A stretch of 64,000 bases of DNA from Acidobacteriota bacterium (GTDB lineage Bacteria; Acidobacteriota; Terriglobia; Terriglobales; Acidobacteriaceae): positions 1-64,000 of the forward strand of contig JAJYBU010000009.1 in assembly GCA_021778845.1 (NCBI GenBank). Direction: 5' to 3'. Numbering within the stretch: the stretch's first letter is position 1; the number at the start of each line of letters is the position of its first letter. Both the position numbers and the translations under genes were made by a program. This document shows positions 1 to 8,402 of the stretch, one piece after another. The notes below the pieces were generated by a model, which saw only the letters and a list, made by a program, of their open reading frames with translations, did no database searches and was not told the DNA's origin.

Positions 1-1
1 A

Positions 2-106
2 GCGCGCACCCGCGAAGCCCTCGATCAAGCCATTGCAGACCTGCTGCCACACATCACCGCCGAAGATGCTCAAGCCTGGTTCAGGCTCCGCCTCGGCACA
101 TTATAG
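2..106 (+). CDS. IS630-type transposase, C-terminal end only (cut by window edge)
   Basis: Only the last 34 codons are inside the window. They read through ITAEDAQAWFRLR and end at a TAG stop. The pattern 'ITxxDAxxWFRxxGY'-like followed by a short tail is how IS630-family (DDE) transposases usually end, so this is probably the 3' end of a transposase. The catalytic DDE region lies outside the window, so intactness cannot be judged. A short perfect palindrome begins at the stop codon and could belong to the end of the element. The assignment rests on a short peptide. Confidence 0.5.
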   Translation, partial: ARTREALDQAIADLLPHITAEDAQAWFRLRLGTL

Positions 107-115
107 TAACTATAA
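101..115. repeat. 15-bp palindrome at the transposase stop codon
   Basis: TTATAGT-A-ACTATAA is a perfect 7-bp inverted repeat around a single base, and it overlaps the stop codon of the transposase fragment. It may be part of the terminal inverted repeat of the IS or a small terminator. The other end of the element is not visible. Confidence 0.35.
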
Positions 116-231
116 TATTGCTCTAGTGTAGAAATGGGGATCTTCTCTGGCGCTCTATTTCATAGATTCGGTTCTTCAGAACTTGAATCAGAGCGGATCT
201 TCTCCAGCTTCCATATTTCTGCGGTGGCTGT

Positions 232-363
232 TTATTTAATGGCAGCCTTAAATTCATTCCAGTACTTACCCCAGAGCAGGAATACCAGCCCGAACACGGC
301 TGCGATGATGCAGCTCTGCGATATCGGGTGACGAACTAACCAGTCGTGGACATGACCTAACAT
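232..363 (-). CDS. 43-aa single-span membrane microprotein
   Basis: This ORF is too short for the supplied track. It encodes a polar N-terminus (MLGHVHDWLVRHP), one hydrophobic helix (about residues 18-31, CIIAAVFGLVFLLW) and a charged tail ending in FKAAIK. A GAGG Shine-Dalgarno-like motif lies 7 nt before the ATG at 363. An in-frame ATG at 390 would add nine residues but has no well-placed ribosome site. The gene starts 43 bases after the glmS stop on the same strand and may be co-transcribed. I do not recognise the family. One predicted membrane span and a cytoplasmic N-terminus are inferences from hydrophobicity only. Confidence 0.5.
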   Translation of the reverse strand: MLGHVHDWLVRHPISQSCIIAAVFGLVFLLWGKYWNEFKAAIK

Positions 364-406
364 CGCTTGCCTCAGCTTGCCTTTTTCCATCTATCAATTT
401 TTGAAA

Positions 407-2386
407 TTACTCCACCGTGACGGACTTGGCGAGGTTACGGGGTTGGTCTACGTCGCAGCCGCGGCGGACGGCGATGTGGTAGGCGAGGAGTTGGAGGGGG
501 ACGACTTCGAGGATCGGGAGGAGGAGCTCGTGGGTCTGGGGGATGTGGATGACGTGCTCGACTAGTTGGCCGATGTGGGTGTCGCCTTCAATCGCGATGG
601 CGATGACGCGGCCAGAGCGGGCGGTGACTTCCTGAATGTTGGAGAGCGTCTTCTCGTACTTGAGGACGCTGCTGGGGTCGTTGGGGTCCTGAGTGGCGAT
701 GCAGACGACGGGGAGGCTTTCGTCGATGAGGGCGTTGGGGCCGTGCTTCATCTCGCCGGCGGGATAGCCTTCGGCGTGGATGTAGGAGATCTCCTTGAGC
801 TTGAGGGCGCCTTCGAGGGCGATGGGGTAGTGGATGCCGCGGCCGAGGAAGAGGAAGTCGCGGGCGTTGGAGAAGCTCTTGGCCAGCTCGTGGCACTGGT
901 CGTCTACAGTCCGCAACACTTCTTCAAGCTTGGCGGGGATTTTGGAGAGCTCGTTGACGAGGTAGAGGGAGTGCTCAAAGGTGATGGTGCCGCGGACCTG
1001 GGCGAGATAGAGGGCAAGGGTGAAGAGCGCGGTGAGCTGGGCGGTGAAGGCCTTAGTGCTGGCGACGCCGATCTCGGGGCCGGCGTTGGTGGTGATGACG
1101 CCAGCGGCGAGACGCGTGACGGCCGAGCCGACGACGTTACAGATGGCGAGGGTCTTGGAGCCTTTGGCGATGAGTTCGTGCTGGGCGGCGATGGTGTCGG
1201 CAGTTTCACCGGACTGCGTGATGAGGAGGCCGAGGCCGGTGGCGTCGGGGATGGGGTCGCGGTAGCGGTACTCGCTGGCGTAGTCGACATCGACGGGGAG
1301 GCGGGCGAGACGCTCGATCATGAACTTGCCGGCGAGGCCGGCGTGCCAGCTTGTGCCGCAGGCGGCGATGGTGATGCCGGTGGCGGCTTTGAACTCCTCG
1401 GGGGTGATGCGCATGTCGGGGAGGAAGATGCGGCCGGAGTCGAGGGAGACGCGGCCGAGGGTGGTGTCGCGGACGGCGCGGGGCTGCTCGTTGATCTCCT
1501 TGAGCATGAAGTGCTTGTAGCCGGCCTTTTCGGCCTGGATGGGGTCCCAGGTGATGCGCTGCGGATGGAGGGTGCGGGGGTTGCCGGCGAAGTCGGTGAG
1601 GGTGATGCCGGAGGTGGTGAGGGTGGCGACTTCGCCGTCCTGGAGGAAGTGGATGAGGCGGGTGTGGTGGAGGATGCCGGGGACGTCGGAGGCGAGGAAG
1701 AACTCGCCGTCGCCGATGCCGAGGACGGCGGGCGGACCCATGCGCGCGGCGACGAGTTTGTCGGGCTCGTTGGCGGAGAGGACGCCGATGGCGAAGGCGC
1801 CGGTGAGACGGGCGACGGCGCGGCGGACGGCCTCTTCGAGGGGTAGAGAGGACGGGGCGGTGAGGACGGTCTCGGCGGAGTTGGAGTCGGCGGCGGCGGT
1901 TGCGGGGGGAGCTGCAGGTCTCTCCACTCCGCTGCGCTCCGGTCGAGATGACAGAGTTTGGGCGGCGAGTTCGAGCTCGTCCTGGATGACGTGGGCGATG
2001 ATTTCGGTGTCGGTTTCGCTGGAGAACTTGTGACCCTTGGCGATGAGGGCGTTCTTGAGCTGGAGATAGTTTTCGACGATGCCGTTGTGCACCACGACGA
2101 GGGTACCGGTGCCGTCGCGGTGGGGGTGGGCGTTTTCTTCGGTGGGACGGCCGTGCGTTGCCCAGCGGGTGTGGCCGATGCCGTAGGTGCCGTGGACAGG
2201 GTCTTTGGCGAGAATGTCGGCGAGGTTGCGGAGCTTGCCGGGGGCGCGACGGAGTTGGAGGGGATGGCCGCCTCCAGCGACGGCGATGCCCGCGGAGTCA
2301 TAACCGCGGTACTCGAGGCGGGCGAGGCCCTCCATGATGACAGGGACGCAGGGCTTGGGGCCGATGTAACCGACGATTCCACACAT
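407..2386 (-). CDS. glmS: glutamine--fructose-6-phosphate aminotransferase (isomerizing)
   Basis: GlmS makes glucosamine-6-phosphate from fructose-6-phosphate and glutamine, the first step toward UDP-GlcNAc for peptidoglycan and LPS. The start is set at MCGIVGYIG because the catalytic Cys must become the N-terminus; the ORF-track start lies 35 codons too far upstream. The glutaminase domain (about 1-250) shows GHTRWATHG and VVHNGIVEN. Two SIS domains follow, with [17 protein letters not shown] and the C-terminal end [13 protein letters not shown]. At 659 aa it is about 50 residues longer than usual (around 610). The excess lies at about residues 141-182 in the glutaminase domain, and residues 143-158 are encoded by a dispersed repeat also found in the lhr-like gene. 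No glmS ribozyme-like sequence was seen upstream. Confidence 0.95.
   Translation of the reverse strand: MCGIVGYIGPKPCVPVIMEGLARLEYRGYDSAGIAVAGGGHPLQLRRAPGKLRNLADILAKDPVHGTYGIGHTRWATHGRPTEENAHPHRDGTGTLVVVHNGIVENYLQLKNALIAKGHKFSSETDTEIIAHVIQDELELAAQTLSSRPERSGVERPAAPPATAAADSNSAETVLTAPSSLPLEEAVRRAVARLTGAFAIGVLSANEPDKLVAARMGPPAVLGIGDGEFFLASDVPGILHHTRLIHFLQDGEVATLTTSGITLTDFAGNPRTLHPQRITWDPIQAEKAGYKHFMLKEINEQPRAVRDTTLGRVSLDSGRIFLPDMRITPEEFKAATGITIAACGTSWHAGLAGKFMIERLARLPVDVDYASEYRYRDPIPDATGLGLLITQSGETADTIAAQHELIAKGSKTLAICNVVGSAVTRLAAGVITTNAGPEIGVASTKAFTAQLTALFTLALYLAQVRGTITFEHSLYLVNELSKIPAKLEEVLRTVDDQCHELAKSFSNARDFLFLGRGIHYPIALEGALKLKEISYIHAEGYPAGEMKHGPNALIDESLPVVCIATQDPNDPSSVLKYEKTLSNIQEVTARSGRVIAIAIEGDTHIGQLVEHVIHIPQTHELLLPILEVVPLQLLAYHIAVRRGCDVDQPRNLAKSVTVE
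1915..1959 (-). repeat. dispersed repeat family A, inside glmS
   Basis: This 45-bp block matches 63937-63981 at 43 of 45 positions (same orientation). Inside glmS it is read as [13 protein letters not shown] and accounts for much of the extra length of the protein. The core GCTGCGCTCCGGTCGAGATG also appears, split and modified, at about 61995-62045. Confidence 0.85.
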
Positions 2387-2465
2387 ACCTACAGAGTGTA
2401 GAGGATAGAAGGTAGAGGATAGACGGAAAAACGCTGGCCGTTGCCTGAGGGCTAACTGATGCTCA

Positions 2466-2499
2466 CCCCACCCATGCGCAAAAGCGCGCATGGATGGGG
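2466..2499. repeat. palindromic dispersed repeat family B (intergenic copy)
   Basis: CCCCACCCATGCGC and GCGCATGGATGGGG form 14-bp arms with one mismatch around a 6-nt loop, located between glmS and the GH79 gene. The same arms with the same mismatch position recur at 61482-61516 inside the lhr-like gene. It could act as an RNA hairpin here because it lies just beyond the 3' end of the GH79 gene's neighbour region, but no T-run follows on either strand. Confidence 0.7.
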
Positions 2500-2518
2500 C
2501 CCCCGGGATTTGTGGCCG

Positions 2519-4030
2519 CTAGGGGCGGGCGGCGTAGAGGAGAACGGCCGTGGCTGGCGGGACGGTGGATATTTCGCGGTTGGCGGAGGGTTCGGAGAGC
2601 TGGACGTGGGTGGAGTCGAGCGCGGAGGCGGTGAGGGTGGGGCCCTGGCGGTAGTTGGGAAGGTCGATGTTGAGGGGTTGGTGAGCGTCCTTGTTGATGA
2701 TGGCGACGACGCGCTGGCCGGTGGGGAGCGTGGCCGCGTAGGCGGTGGCGTTGACCGGGCCGGGGTTGAAGTCGATGGGGAAGGTGGTGGCTCCGGCGAA
2801 GTGGCCGGCGAAGAGCATGCCGTAGGCTACGGGTTCGAGGATGTAATTGTCGCCAATGTGGGCGATGGGGGTGTAGTAGGGGTGCGGGTGTTTGGATGGG
2901 TCGCCGTGGGCGGCGAGGACGAGGTCGTCGCCGGGGAGATGGCCGCCGAGGGAGTTGCCGACGTACTTGCCGTCGCCGCCGTGGAGGTTGATACCGGCGT
3001 AGCCGCGGGTGGCGAGGTCGAGGAAGTAGTCGGCGGACCAGAGGCTGGCGGCGAAGACGTCGGATACGCCGGGTTTGCCGCCACGGTAGCAGGTGTTGCC
3101 CTCGGTCATGCGGTAGGGGACGGTCTTATGCTCGCCAGCGGAGAGACGCGCGGCGGCGGCGCGGATGTCGTGGGCGAGCTGGCCGACGCGGGGGTTGGCG
3201 GTGAGGATGTAGTCGATGGTCATCTGCGGGTTGGAGGGCGGGCCGCCGATGTAGTAGTGGTGCGAGAGGGCGGCGACGTCGGGAGGATTGGCCAGCGCGA
3301 GGAGACGGGTGACGACGGCGGCGTACCAGTCGGGATTGCCGGCAGTGTCGGGGAGACCGAAGCGGGCGCCGGGGACGCGGGCACGGATGGCGTTGGCTTC
3401 GGCGAGCCACTCATCCATGTAGAGGTCGGCGGACCAGGTTTTGGGGTCGCGGAGATGGCTTTTGAAGAGGTCGGGCTCGTTGCCGAGCTGGAAGTATTCG
3501 AGCTTGGTGCCGAGGGTCTGGGCGACGAAGGCGGCTTCGTCGGCGGCGCGGGCCGGGGTGTTGGTGCCGAGGTTGATGCCGTAGAGACAGGTCCAGCCGG
3601 TGCGGTCGAGGAAGGCGCGCAGATTCTGGATGGCCTCGGGGGTGATGGGATAGGCGAGGGCGGAGGTGGGCTCGCCGCCGCCGGTGTCGCGGACATGGAT
3701 GGCGGGAGGTGGAGTGGAGGGCGTGGGCTTCCAGTAGCCGATGTCGGAGGTGTTGCCGCCGATGCGCAGGACGCCGTTGGGCGAAAGAGCGCGGAACTGC
3801 TCGATGAGGCCGGTGTTTTCAGGGGAGAAGAAGGAGGGTTCTGTGAGTTGGTTGGTCTCGTAGGAGAGGCCGATGAAGTTGTCGGGGATGCGCGGGCCGG
3901 GCTCGCCGGGGTGGAGCTTGAGGGTTGCCGTGGTGGTGGTTGTGGTGGCCTGTGCGAATGCGTGGAGGCTGGGAAGGGCGGCGGTGGCGGCAGAGGCGAG
4001 AAGAAAGCGGCGACGGTCCATAGACTTCAT
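2519..4030 (-). CDS. GH79-like glycoside hydrolase (beta-glucuronidase type), Tat-exported
   Basis: The N-terminus MDRRRFLLASAATAALP is a twin-arginine-type signal peptide, so the enzyme is probably exported folded. The body is a (beta/alpha)8 clan-A glycosidase. LGNEPDLF (Glu at about 185) fits the acid/base, and MTEGNTCY (Glu at about 310) fits the nucleophile. RIGGNTSD near residue 90 is typical of GH79. A characterised GH79 beta-glucuronidase comes from Acidobacterium capsulatum, which fits the likely host. The substrate could be glucuronides on plant arabinogalactan or other glycans; this is inference. ATG codons at 4030 and 4021 are both possible starts and neither has a strong ribosome site. 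Length is 503 aa. Confidence 0.75.
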   Translation of the reverse strand: MKSMDRRRFLLASAATAALPSLHAFAQATTTTTTATLKLHPGEPGPRIPDNFIGLSYETNQLTEPSFFSPENTGLIEQFRALSPNGVLRIGGNTSDIGYWKPTPSTPPPAIHVRDTGGGEPTSALAYPITPEAIQNLRAFLDRTGWTCLYGINLGTNTPARAADEAAFVAQTLGTKLEYFQLGNEPDLFKSHLRDPKTWSADLYMDEWLAEANAIRARVPGARFGLPDTAGNPDWYAAVVTRLLALANPPDVAALSHHYYIGGPPSNPQMTIDYILTANPRVGQLAHDIRAAAARLSAGEHKTVPYRMTEGNTCYRGGKPGVSDVFAASLWSADYFLDLATRGYAGINLHGGDGKYVGNSLGGHLPGDDLVLAAHGDPSKHPHPYYTPIAHIGDNYILEPVAYGMLFAGHFAGATTFPIDFNPGPVNATAYAATLPTGQRVVAIINKDAHQPLNIDLPNYRQGPTLTASALDSTHVQLSEPSANREISTVPPATAVLLYAARP

Positions 4031-4109
4031 GGATGGAAGCATACCGCAGCGGATGCAACTCTCTCTATAGCGGGATGCAACGGCCGGGCTGAGAGCGTGG
4101 GGATGAGGC

Positions 4110-4958
4110 TCAGGGCTGGAAGCGGTGAATGGGAGGGACGCGGAAGGGAGTGACCACCGAGCTTTGGTTGACGGGCACCACAACTGGCCGGGGTGCCGGC
4201 CGGGGTGCCTGCTGCACGGCGGGCTGCGGTGCTGGCGGCGGTGCTGTTTGCACGCTTGGCGCGGGAGGGGTGGGAGGCGTCACTTGCGCGGATTGCGGTG
4301 CCAGATGCGCTGCCGTTGCGGGAGCCGGCGCGGGCTGGAGCTGCGACTGGGTTATGGGTTGCTGCGCGGGCTGGGCGACGGGTTGGCTCGCAGGCTGAGC
4401 GGCGGGTTGCGGGGCGGGTTGCGGGGCGGGTTGAGCGGCAGGCTGAATTGCTGCGGAGGCGGGCGAGACGCCGTTGGACGACGGGTTGATCTTCAGATCG
4501 ATGGGGTGCATGGCCGAGACGCCGACGAAGATCATGGAGGCGAGAAGGATGACGCCGCCGGGGGCGAGACGCTTCATGCTGTTGGAGTAGTCGGTGACCT
4601 TGCCGGTGGCGTCGATGGAACCCTGAATGCCGACCAGGAAGAGGGCGAGGCCGAGGAAGGCGAAGAAGATGCCAGCGACCATGCCGCAGGATTGCAGAAA
4701 CATGCGGTTCTGGGCCATGTGCAGACCGAGTACGGTGGCCAGGTTGCCGCTGTTGCCGGAGGCGATGTAGGAGTCGAAGTGGCGCTCGAAGGAGAGCGTG
4801 GAGTCCAGCGAGTAGCTGAAGACGTAGAGGATGGTGAAGATCATGCACACGCCCGCGCAACCCAGGGCTGCGAAGACGCTGTAGCGGATCAGCGGGTCGC
4901 GGGTCTGTGCCGGGGAGTTTTGCTTCGGTCCATCGGGTGATGCGGAGTCGTTCTCCAT
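4110..4958 (-). CDS. membrane protein with Pro/Ala/Gln-rich C-terminal tail, unknown function
   Basis: The 282-aa product has three or so hydrophobic segments: about 28-50 (VFAALGCAGVCMIFTILYVF), about 93-115 and about 135-150. From about residue 165 onward it is a low-complexity tail built on AQPAPQPAPQ-type repeats, ending VPPIHRFQP. The tail is encoded by a near-tandem GC-rich repeat. Such tails often span the periplasm or bind cell wall, but I do not recognise the family. A good sigma70-like promoter lies just upstream at 4981-5009, suggesting a monocistronic unit. Confidence 0.65.
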   Translation of the reverse strand: MENDSASPDGPKQNSPAQTRDPLIRYSVFAALGCAGVCMIFTILYVFSYSLDSTLSFERHFDSYIASGNSGNLATVLGLHMAQNRMFLQSCGMVAGIFFAFLGLALFLVGIQGSIDATGKVTDYSNSMKRLAPGGVILLASMIFVGVSAMHPIDLKINPSSNGVSPASAAIQPAAQPAPQPAPQPAAQPASQPVAQPAQQPITQSQLQPAPAPATAAHLAPQSAQVTPPTPPAPSVQTAPPPAPQPAVQQAPRPAPRPVVVPVNQSSVVTPFRVPPIHRFQP

Positions 4959-4980
4959 GTCTCTTTATGGGTCAGGCTAA

Positions 4981-5009
4981 AGAATAAGGAGCGACTGCCG
5001 ATATGTAAA
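4981..5009 (-). promoter_or_regulatory. putative sigma70-type promoter of the 4110-4958 gene
   Basis: On the minus strand TTTACA and TATTCT are separated by exactly 17 nt, and the -10 box lies 22 nt upstream of the ATG at 4958. The match is found by eye and is not tested. Confidence 0.45.
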
Positions 5010-5235
5010 GGCTGATTGTGGGCAGAAACGATGAGAGGAACTACAAAGTCGTAACTGGTGAGGATTACCAGGAAGACATTACCGGCAGCGAACCGGACAT
5101 CTAAGGATGAGGGGGAGGATTGGAGATTAGGGAGGACTGGGGTATTGCCGAGACGGGATTGCTGCAAGGGCACCCATCCTGACGATGGTGCTGCCAGAAC
5201 GAATGGGGCAGCGGGCCGAGATGCGGGGGTACGCG

Positions 5236-5682
5236 TTAGTTGCGGCGGAGATGCTTGATGAGCTGGGTGGGGTGGAGGGGCTTGGCGAGGAGTTCGAAGT
5301 GATAACCGCGGTGGCTGGCGCGGGCGAGGATCTCGACGGTGGCAGCCTGGCCGCTGAAGAGGATGATGCGGGTATTGGGCAGGAACTTCTGGATGGCGAT
5401 GGCTGCTTCGACGCCGTCGAGGTGGGGCATGAGGACGTCGGAGAGGATAAGGTCGGGGACGATGCGGCGCGCTGCTTCGATGGCTTCCCTGCCCCCGTAG
5501 ACGGCCTCGGCGACGAAGCCGCTGCGGTTGAGGATCTGGACGATGGTGTCGGCGATGAGGGGTTCATCATCGACGACGAGGATCCGTGGGGGAGCGGTCT
5601 CGCGCGTGGTGGAATCGTCTGCGAGAGAGGTGGGGTGATGCGAACCGACGCGCGAATCGCTGGAAGGACGGTTGGTTTGCAT
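5236..5682 (-). CDS. single-domain response regulator (CheY-like receiver)
   Basis: This 148-aa protein is almost entirely a receiver domain. The acidic pocket is VVDDEP, the phosphoacceptor Asp is in LILSDVLMPHLDG, and the conserved Ser and Lys are in ILFSGQ and LLAKPLHP. There is no output domain, so it probably acts by protein contact or in a phosphorelay. A polar N-terminal stretch of about 30 residues precedes the domain. It is 127 nt downstream of a soluble histidine kinase on the same strand and is its likely partner. Confidence 0.85.
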   Translation of the reverse strand: MQTNRPSSDSRVGSHHPTSLADDSTTRETAPPRILVVDDEPLIADTIVQILNRSGFVAEAVYGGREAIEAARRIVPDLILSDVLMPHLDGVEAAIAIQKFLPNTRIILFSGQAATVEILARASHRGYHFELLAKPLHPTQLIKHLRRN

Positions 5683-5809
5683 GGGGGGCCCTGCGCTGCT
5701 GGTGGTGAGCGTTAGATCTAGTCTATCGGAGTATGCGGCGCGATACCAGAAAAGGAGATGAATTCCTGGCCGGGAGGCTTGACGGCGAAGCTGGGGGTGA
5801 CAGGGTCAG

Positions 5810-7549
5810 TCAGGCGGGGAGATGGAGGGCGAGTGCTTCTGGCGGGAGATCTGTCGGCGGCGAGTTGGCGGGAAGGAAGACGCGGAAGATGGTTCCGGCC
5901 GGGTCGCCGACGCGGGTGCGGAAGCGGATGCTGCCGCCGTGCTTTTCTACGAAGCCGCGCGTGACCCAGAGGCCGAGGCCGGTGCCGACGGAGAGTTTGG
6001 TGGTGAAGAAGGGCGAAAAGATGCGCTGGCGAACGGAGAGTGGGATGCCGGAGCCCTCGTCGGAGACGAGGATGGAGATGCCGTTGCGGCGGCCGCGGAG
6101 GTGGCGGCCACGGACATGGATGCCGCCGGGCTTGATGGTGGTGGCGAAGGTGAAGGAGTCGATGGCGTTGACGATGAGGTTGGAGAAGATCTGGCGGACT
6201 TCGCCCTGCAGGCCGTAGATGCAGAGGCCGGGTTCGAGGTCGAGGGTGCAGGTGATCTTGCGGGAGATCATCTTGCGGGCGAAGAGATCGACGACGCCGT
6301 GGAGGAGTTCGTTGACGTCGATCTCGGAGGGGAGGGTGGTATCGCGGTAGAAGCCGAGGGTCTGCTGGGCGATCTGGGCGACGCGGGCGAGTTCGGTATC
6401 AGCGGTTTCGAGCAGGAGTTGGACGGGCGGAGGGACGGCGGGGTCGGTGCGGGAGAGATAGATGAGGTTGGTGACGGCCTCGAGGGGATTGTTGATCTCG
6501 TGGGCGATGGTGGCGGCGAGGCGGCCGGTGGCGGCGAGTTTTTCGCTCTGGCGGAGGGCAGACTCCTGGGTTTTGCGGGCGGTGATGTCCTGCACGGTGC
6601 CGACCATGCCGGCGATCCGGGAGGAGCCGGGGGTGAAGGTGGCGATACCGCTGGCGGAGACCCAGGTCTGGGAGCCGTCGGGGCTGTCGATGCGGTACTC
6701 GACGCTGTAGAGGCCGCCGGAGGCGACGCAGCGTTCCATACTCTTGAAGGCTTTGGCCTGGTCCTCGCTGAGTACGATGCGCTGGCGGAGGGCGGTGCGG
6801 GTGATGGGGGCGTGGGGTGCGGTGTGGAAGAGCACGGCGGCACGCTCGTCAAGGTCGAGAAGGTCGGTGGCGCGGTCCCAGATCCAGGTGCCGAGCTGGG
6901 CGGCGTCGAGGGCCTGGTGGAGACGGTCGGAGGTCTGGCGCTGGAGGGTGCGGGCGGCGTCGACGTGGGAGATCTCGTTGGTGAGGCTGTCAGAGAGGCG
7001 GACGTTGTCGATGGCGACGGCGGCCTGCGAGGCGATGGTGGCGACGAGGTCTTCGCTGGCCTGGGTGAAGACGCCGGGCTCGGGGTGGCCGTAGATCATG
7101 CAGCCAAGCACGTGGCCTGCACGGCTGCGCACGGGAACAGCAAGGTAGCTGCGCACGGGAGGGTGGCCGGGAGGCTGGCCGGCGAAGGGAGGGTTTTGGC
7201 CGTAGCGGGGATCGAGGGTGATGTCGTCGGAGCGGAGGATCTCCTGGGCAATGAAGCTGACGTTGAAGATGCCGGAGGGACGCGGCATGGGGAGAGAGGC
7301 GAAGCGGCTGGAGTCCGCGCCGGAGACCTTGTAGAGACTGTAGGGCGCGCCGATGTCATCAGAGCTGTTGTAGAAGAAGGCTCCGAACCGGGCTCCGCAG
7401 AGATGCAGTCCCGCGTCAAGAGCGGCCTGGACGATGACGTCAAGTGACCGCTCGGAAGCAAGCATGAGCCCGGTCTCGATGAGAAGTCGGAGCTGCTGTT
7501 CGGTTTGCGAGGCCGCAGGCGACGACGCCTGCGTTATGGCGGAGTCCAT
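5810..7549 (-). CDS. soluble hybrid-sensor histidine kinase (GAF-PAS-HisKA-HATPase)
   Basis: The 579-aa kinase has no membrane segment. It starts with a GAF domain (about 15-185, including LDVIVQAALDAG), then a PAS domain (about 205-325, ending in GTVQDITARK). A HisKA dimerisation helix follows with the phosphoacceptor His in TIAHEINNPLEAV. The ATPase has the N box (IFSNLIVNAIDS), G1 box (DEGSGIP) and G2 box (GTGLGLWV). It probably senses a cytoplasmic or diffusible signal through GAF/PAS and signals to the adjacent receiver protein. The ATG at 7549 is preferred over an upstream GTG at 7570; neither has a clear ribosome site. Confidence 0.85.
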   Translation of the reverse strand: MDSAITQASSPAASQTEQQLRLLIETGLMLASERSLDVIVQAALDAGLHLCGARFGAFFYNSSDDIGAPYSLYKVSGADSSRFASLPMPRPSGIFNVSFIAQEILRSDDITLDPRYGQNPPFAGQPPGHPPVRSYLAVPVRSRAGHVLGCMIYGHPEPGVFTQASEDLVATIASQAAVAIDNVRLSDSLTNEISHVDAARTLQRQTSDRLHQALDAAQLGTWIWDRATDLLDLDERAAVLFHTAPHAPITRTALRQRIVLSEDQAKAFKSMERCVASGGLYSVEYRIDSPDGSQTWVSASGIATFTPGSSRIAGMVGTVQDITARKTQESALRQSEKLAATGRLAATIAHEINNPLEAVTNLIYLSRTDPAVPPPVQLLLETADTELARVAQIAQQTLGFYRDTTLPSEIDVNELLHGVVDLFARKMISRKITCTLDLEPGLCIYGLQGEVRQIFSNLIVNAIDSFTFATTIKPGGIHVRGRHLRGRRNGISILVSDEGSGIPLSVRQRIFSPFFTTKLSVGTGLGLWVTRGFVEKHGGSIRFRTRVGDPAGTIFRVFLPANSPPTDLPPEALALHLPA

Positions 7550-7697
7550 CGTTATTCTGATTGGATGCACGGAGGCAGGCTTCCGCCGTATGGCGTTTCA
7601 GCATGATTCACGGTGCGGCGAAGACGCCCGGTTGAGCCTGCGGAGACAGCGGCCGAGAGGGCAACGTCTTCGCGTTGCGCTGATGGCCGAGCGCGGG

Positions 7698-8384
7698 CTA
7701 GTTGCCGAAGTGCCAGTTGACACCGGCGCTTACCTGGATGTTTTTCTGCTGATTGGTGCCGCCGTTGGGGAGGTCGGTGATGAAGTAGTGCGACATCAGA
7801 CGCAGCTCAAAACGGTGGTAGATGTTGTAGTTGATGCCGCCACCGAAAGCATAGGTGAAGCCCGAAGCATTGCTGACCAGGTGCTGGCCGGAGGGATAGT
7901 CGCCGGCAGTGGCCATGGTGATGCCGACCAGACCCTCGCCGAAGATGCTTCCCCTGCGGGTCCAGATGGTGGGGGAGATGTGGCCGAGGCTGTAGGTGTA
8001 GCGGCCGCCGCCCATGAAGCTGGCCTGGTGGATGTCAATCTGGGTGCGGAGGTTGGTGACGGCCAGACCATTGAACGAGGCGACGGGGCCGAAGCCGTGG
8101 AAGGGGGAGTAAGCGAAGTCGACCGTGGCTCCGCGGAGGTAGAAGAAGTCAGTGGAGGAGGAGCCGACGAACTTGGAGCGCTGCTGGGTGAAGGTCATGC
8201 CCAGATCCATGGGGGTCTGCGCGCGGGCGGCGGGGATGAAGACGCAGGCGGGGAGCAGAAGCAGAAACAAGGCCACGGCCCGGCGCACGGCATGGGATGC
8301 AGGTCCGCGCCGGGACGCTGCTGCGCTCAGGAACCATGCTGAGCGGTTGGTTGCGGGCCGGGTAGGTGAAGCGGTCTGGCACAT
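7698..8384 (-). CDS. outer-membrane beta-barrel protein (OmpA/porin-like fold)
   Basis: After an N-terminal leader ending in a hydrophobic core and AARAQ signal-peptidase site, the 170-residue mature part alternates polar and hydrophobic residues and ends in SAGVNWHFGN with an aromatic near the C-terminus, typical of a small barrel. Glycines and aromatics recur as in eight-stranded barrels. The first 30 residues are unlikely for a signal peptide, so a GTG at about 8288 (VRRAVALFLLLLP) may be the true start. Function is unknown. It lies 18 nt downstream of the large Ig-like gene on the same strand, so the two may be transcribed together. Confidence 0.7.
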   Translation of the reverse strand: MCQTASPTRPATNRSAWFLSAAASRRGPASHAVRRAVALFLLLLPACVFIPAARAQTPMDLGMTFTQQRSKFVGSSSTDFFYLRGATVDFAYSPFHGFGPVASFNGLAVTNLRTQIDIHQASFMGGGRYTYSLGHISPTIWTRRGSIFGEGLVGITMATAGDYPSGQHLVSNASGFTYAFGGGINYNIYHRFELRLMSHYFITDLPNGGTNQQKNIQVSAGVNWHFGN

Positions 8385-8402
8385 GCCGAGAGTTACTCCT
8401 GA

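Noticed and set aside
134-331. 65-aa plus-strand ORF near the window start
   Set aside because: It overlaps antisense the 43-aa membrane microprotein, which has a better ribosome site and composition.
566-1846. 426-aa plus-strand ORF opposite glmS
   Set aside because: It is a shadow of glmS. Its Gly/Val/Asp/Glu-rich composition comes from antisense reading of high-GC codons.
2387-2518. glmS ribozyme/riboswitch
   Set aside because: The leader is short, contains a family B palindrome, and has none of the ribozyme core I can recall; the ribozyme is known mainly from Firmicutes.
2459-4153. 564-aa plus-strand ORF opposite the GH79 gene
   Set aside because: It is antisense to a clear enzyme gene and has the same low-complexity Gly/Glu/Val composition.
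5822-7447. 541-aa plus-strand ORF
   Set aside because: It is antisense to the histidine kinase, whose motifs are complete.
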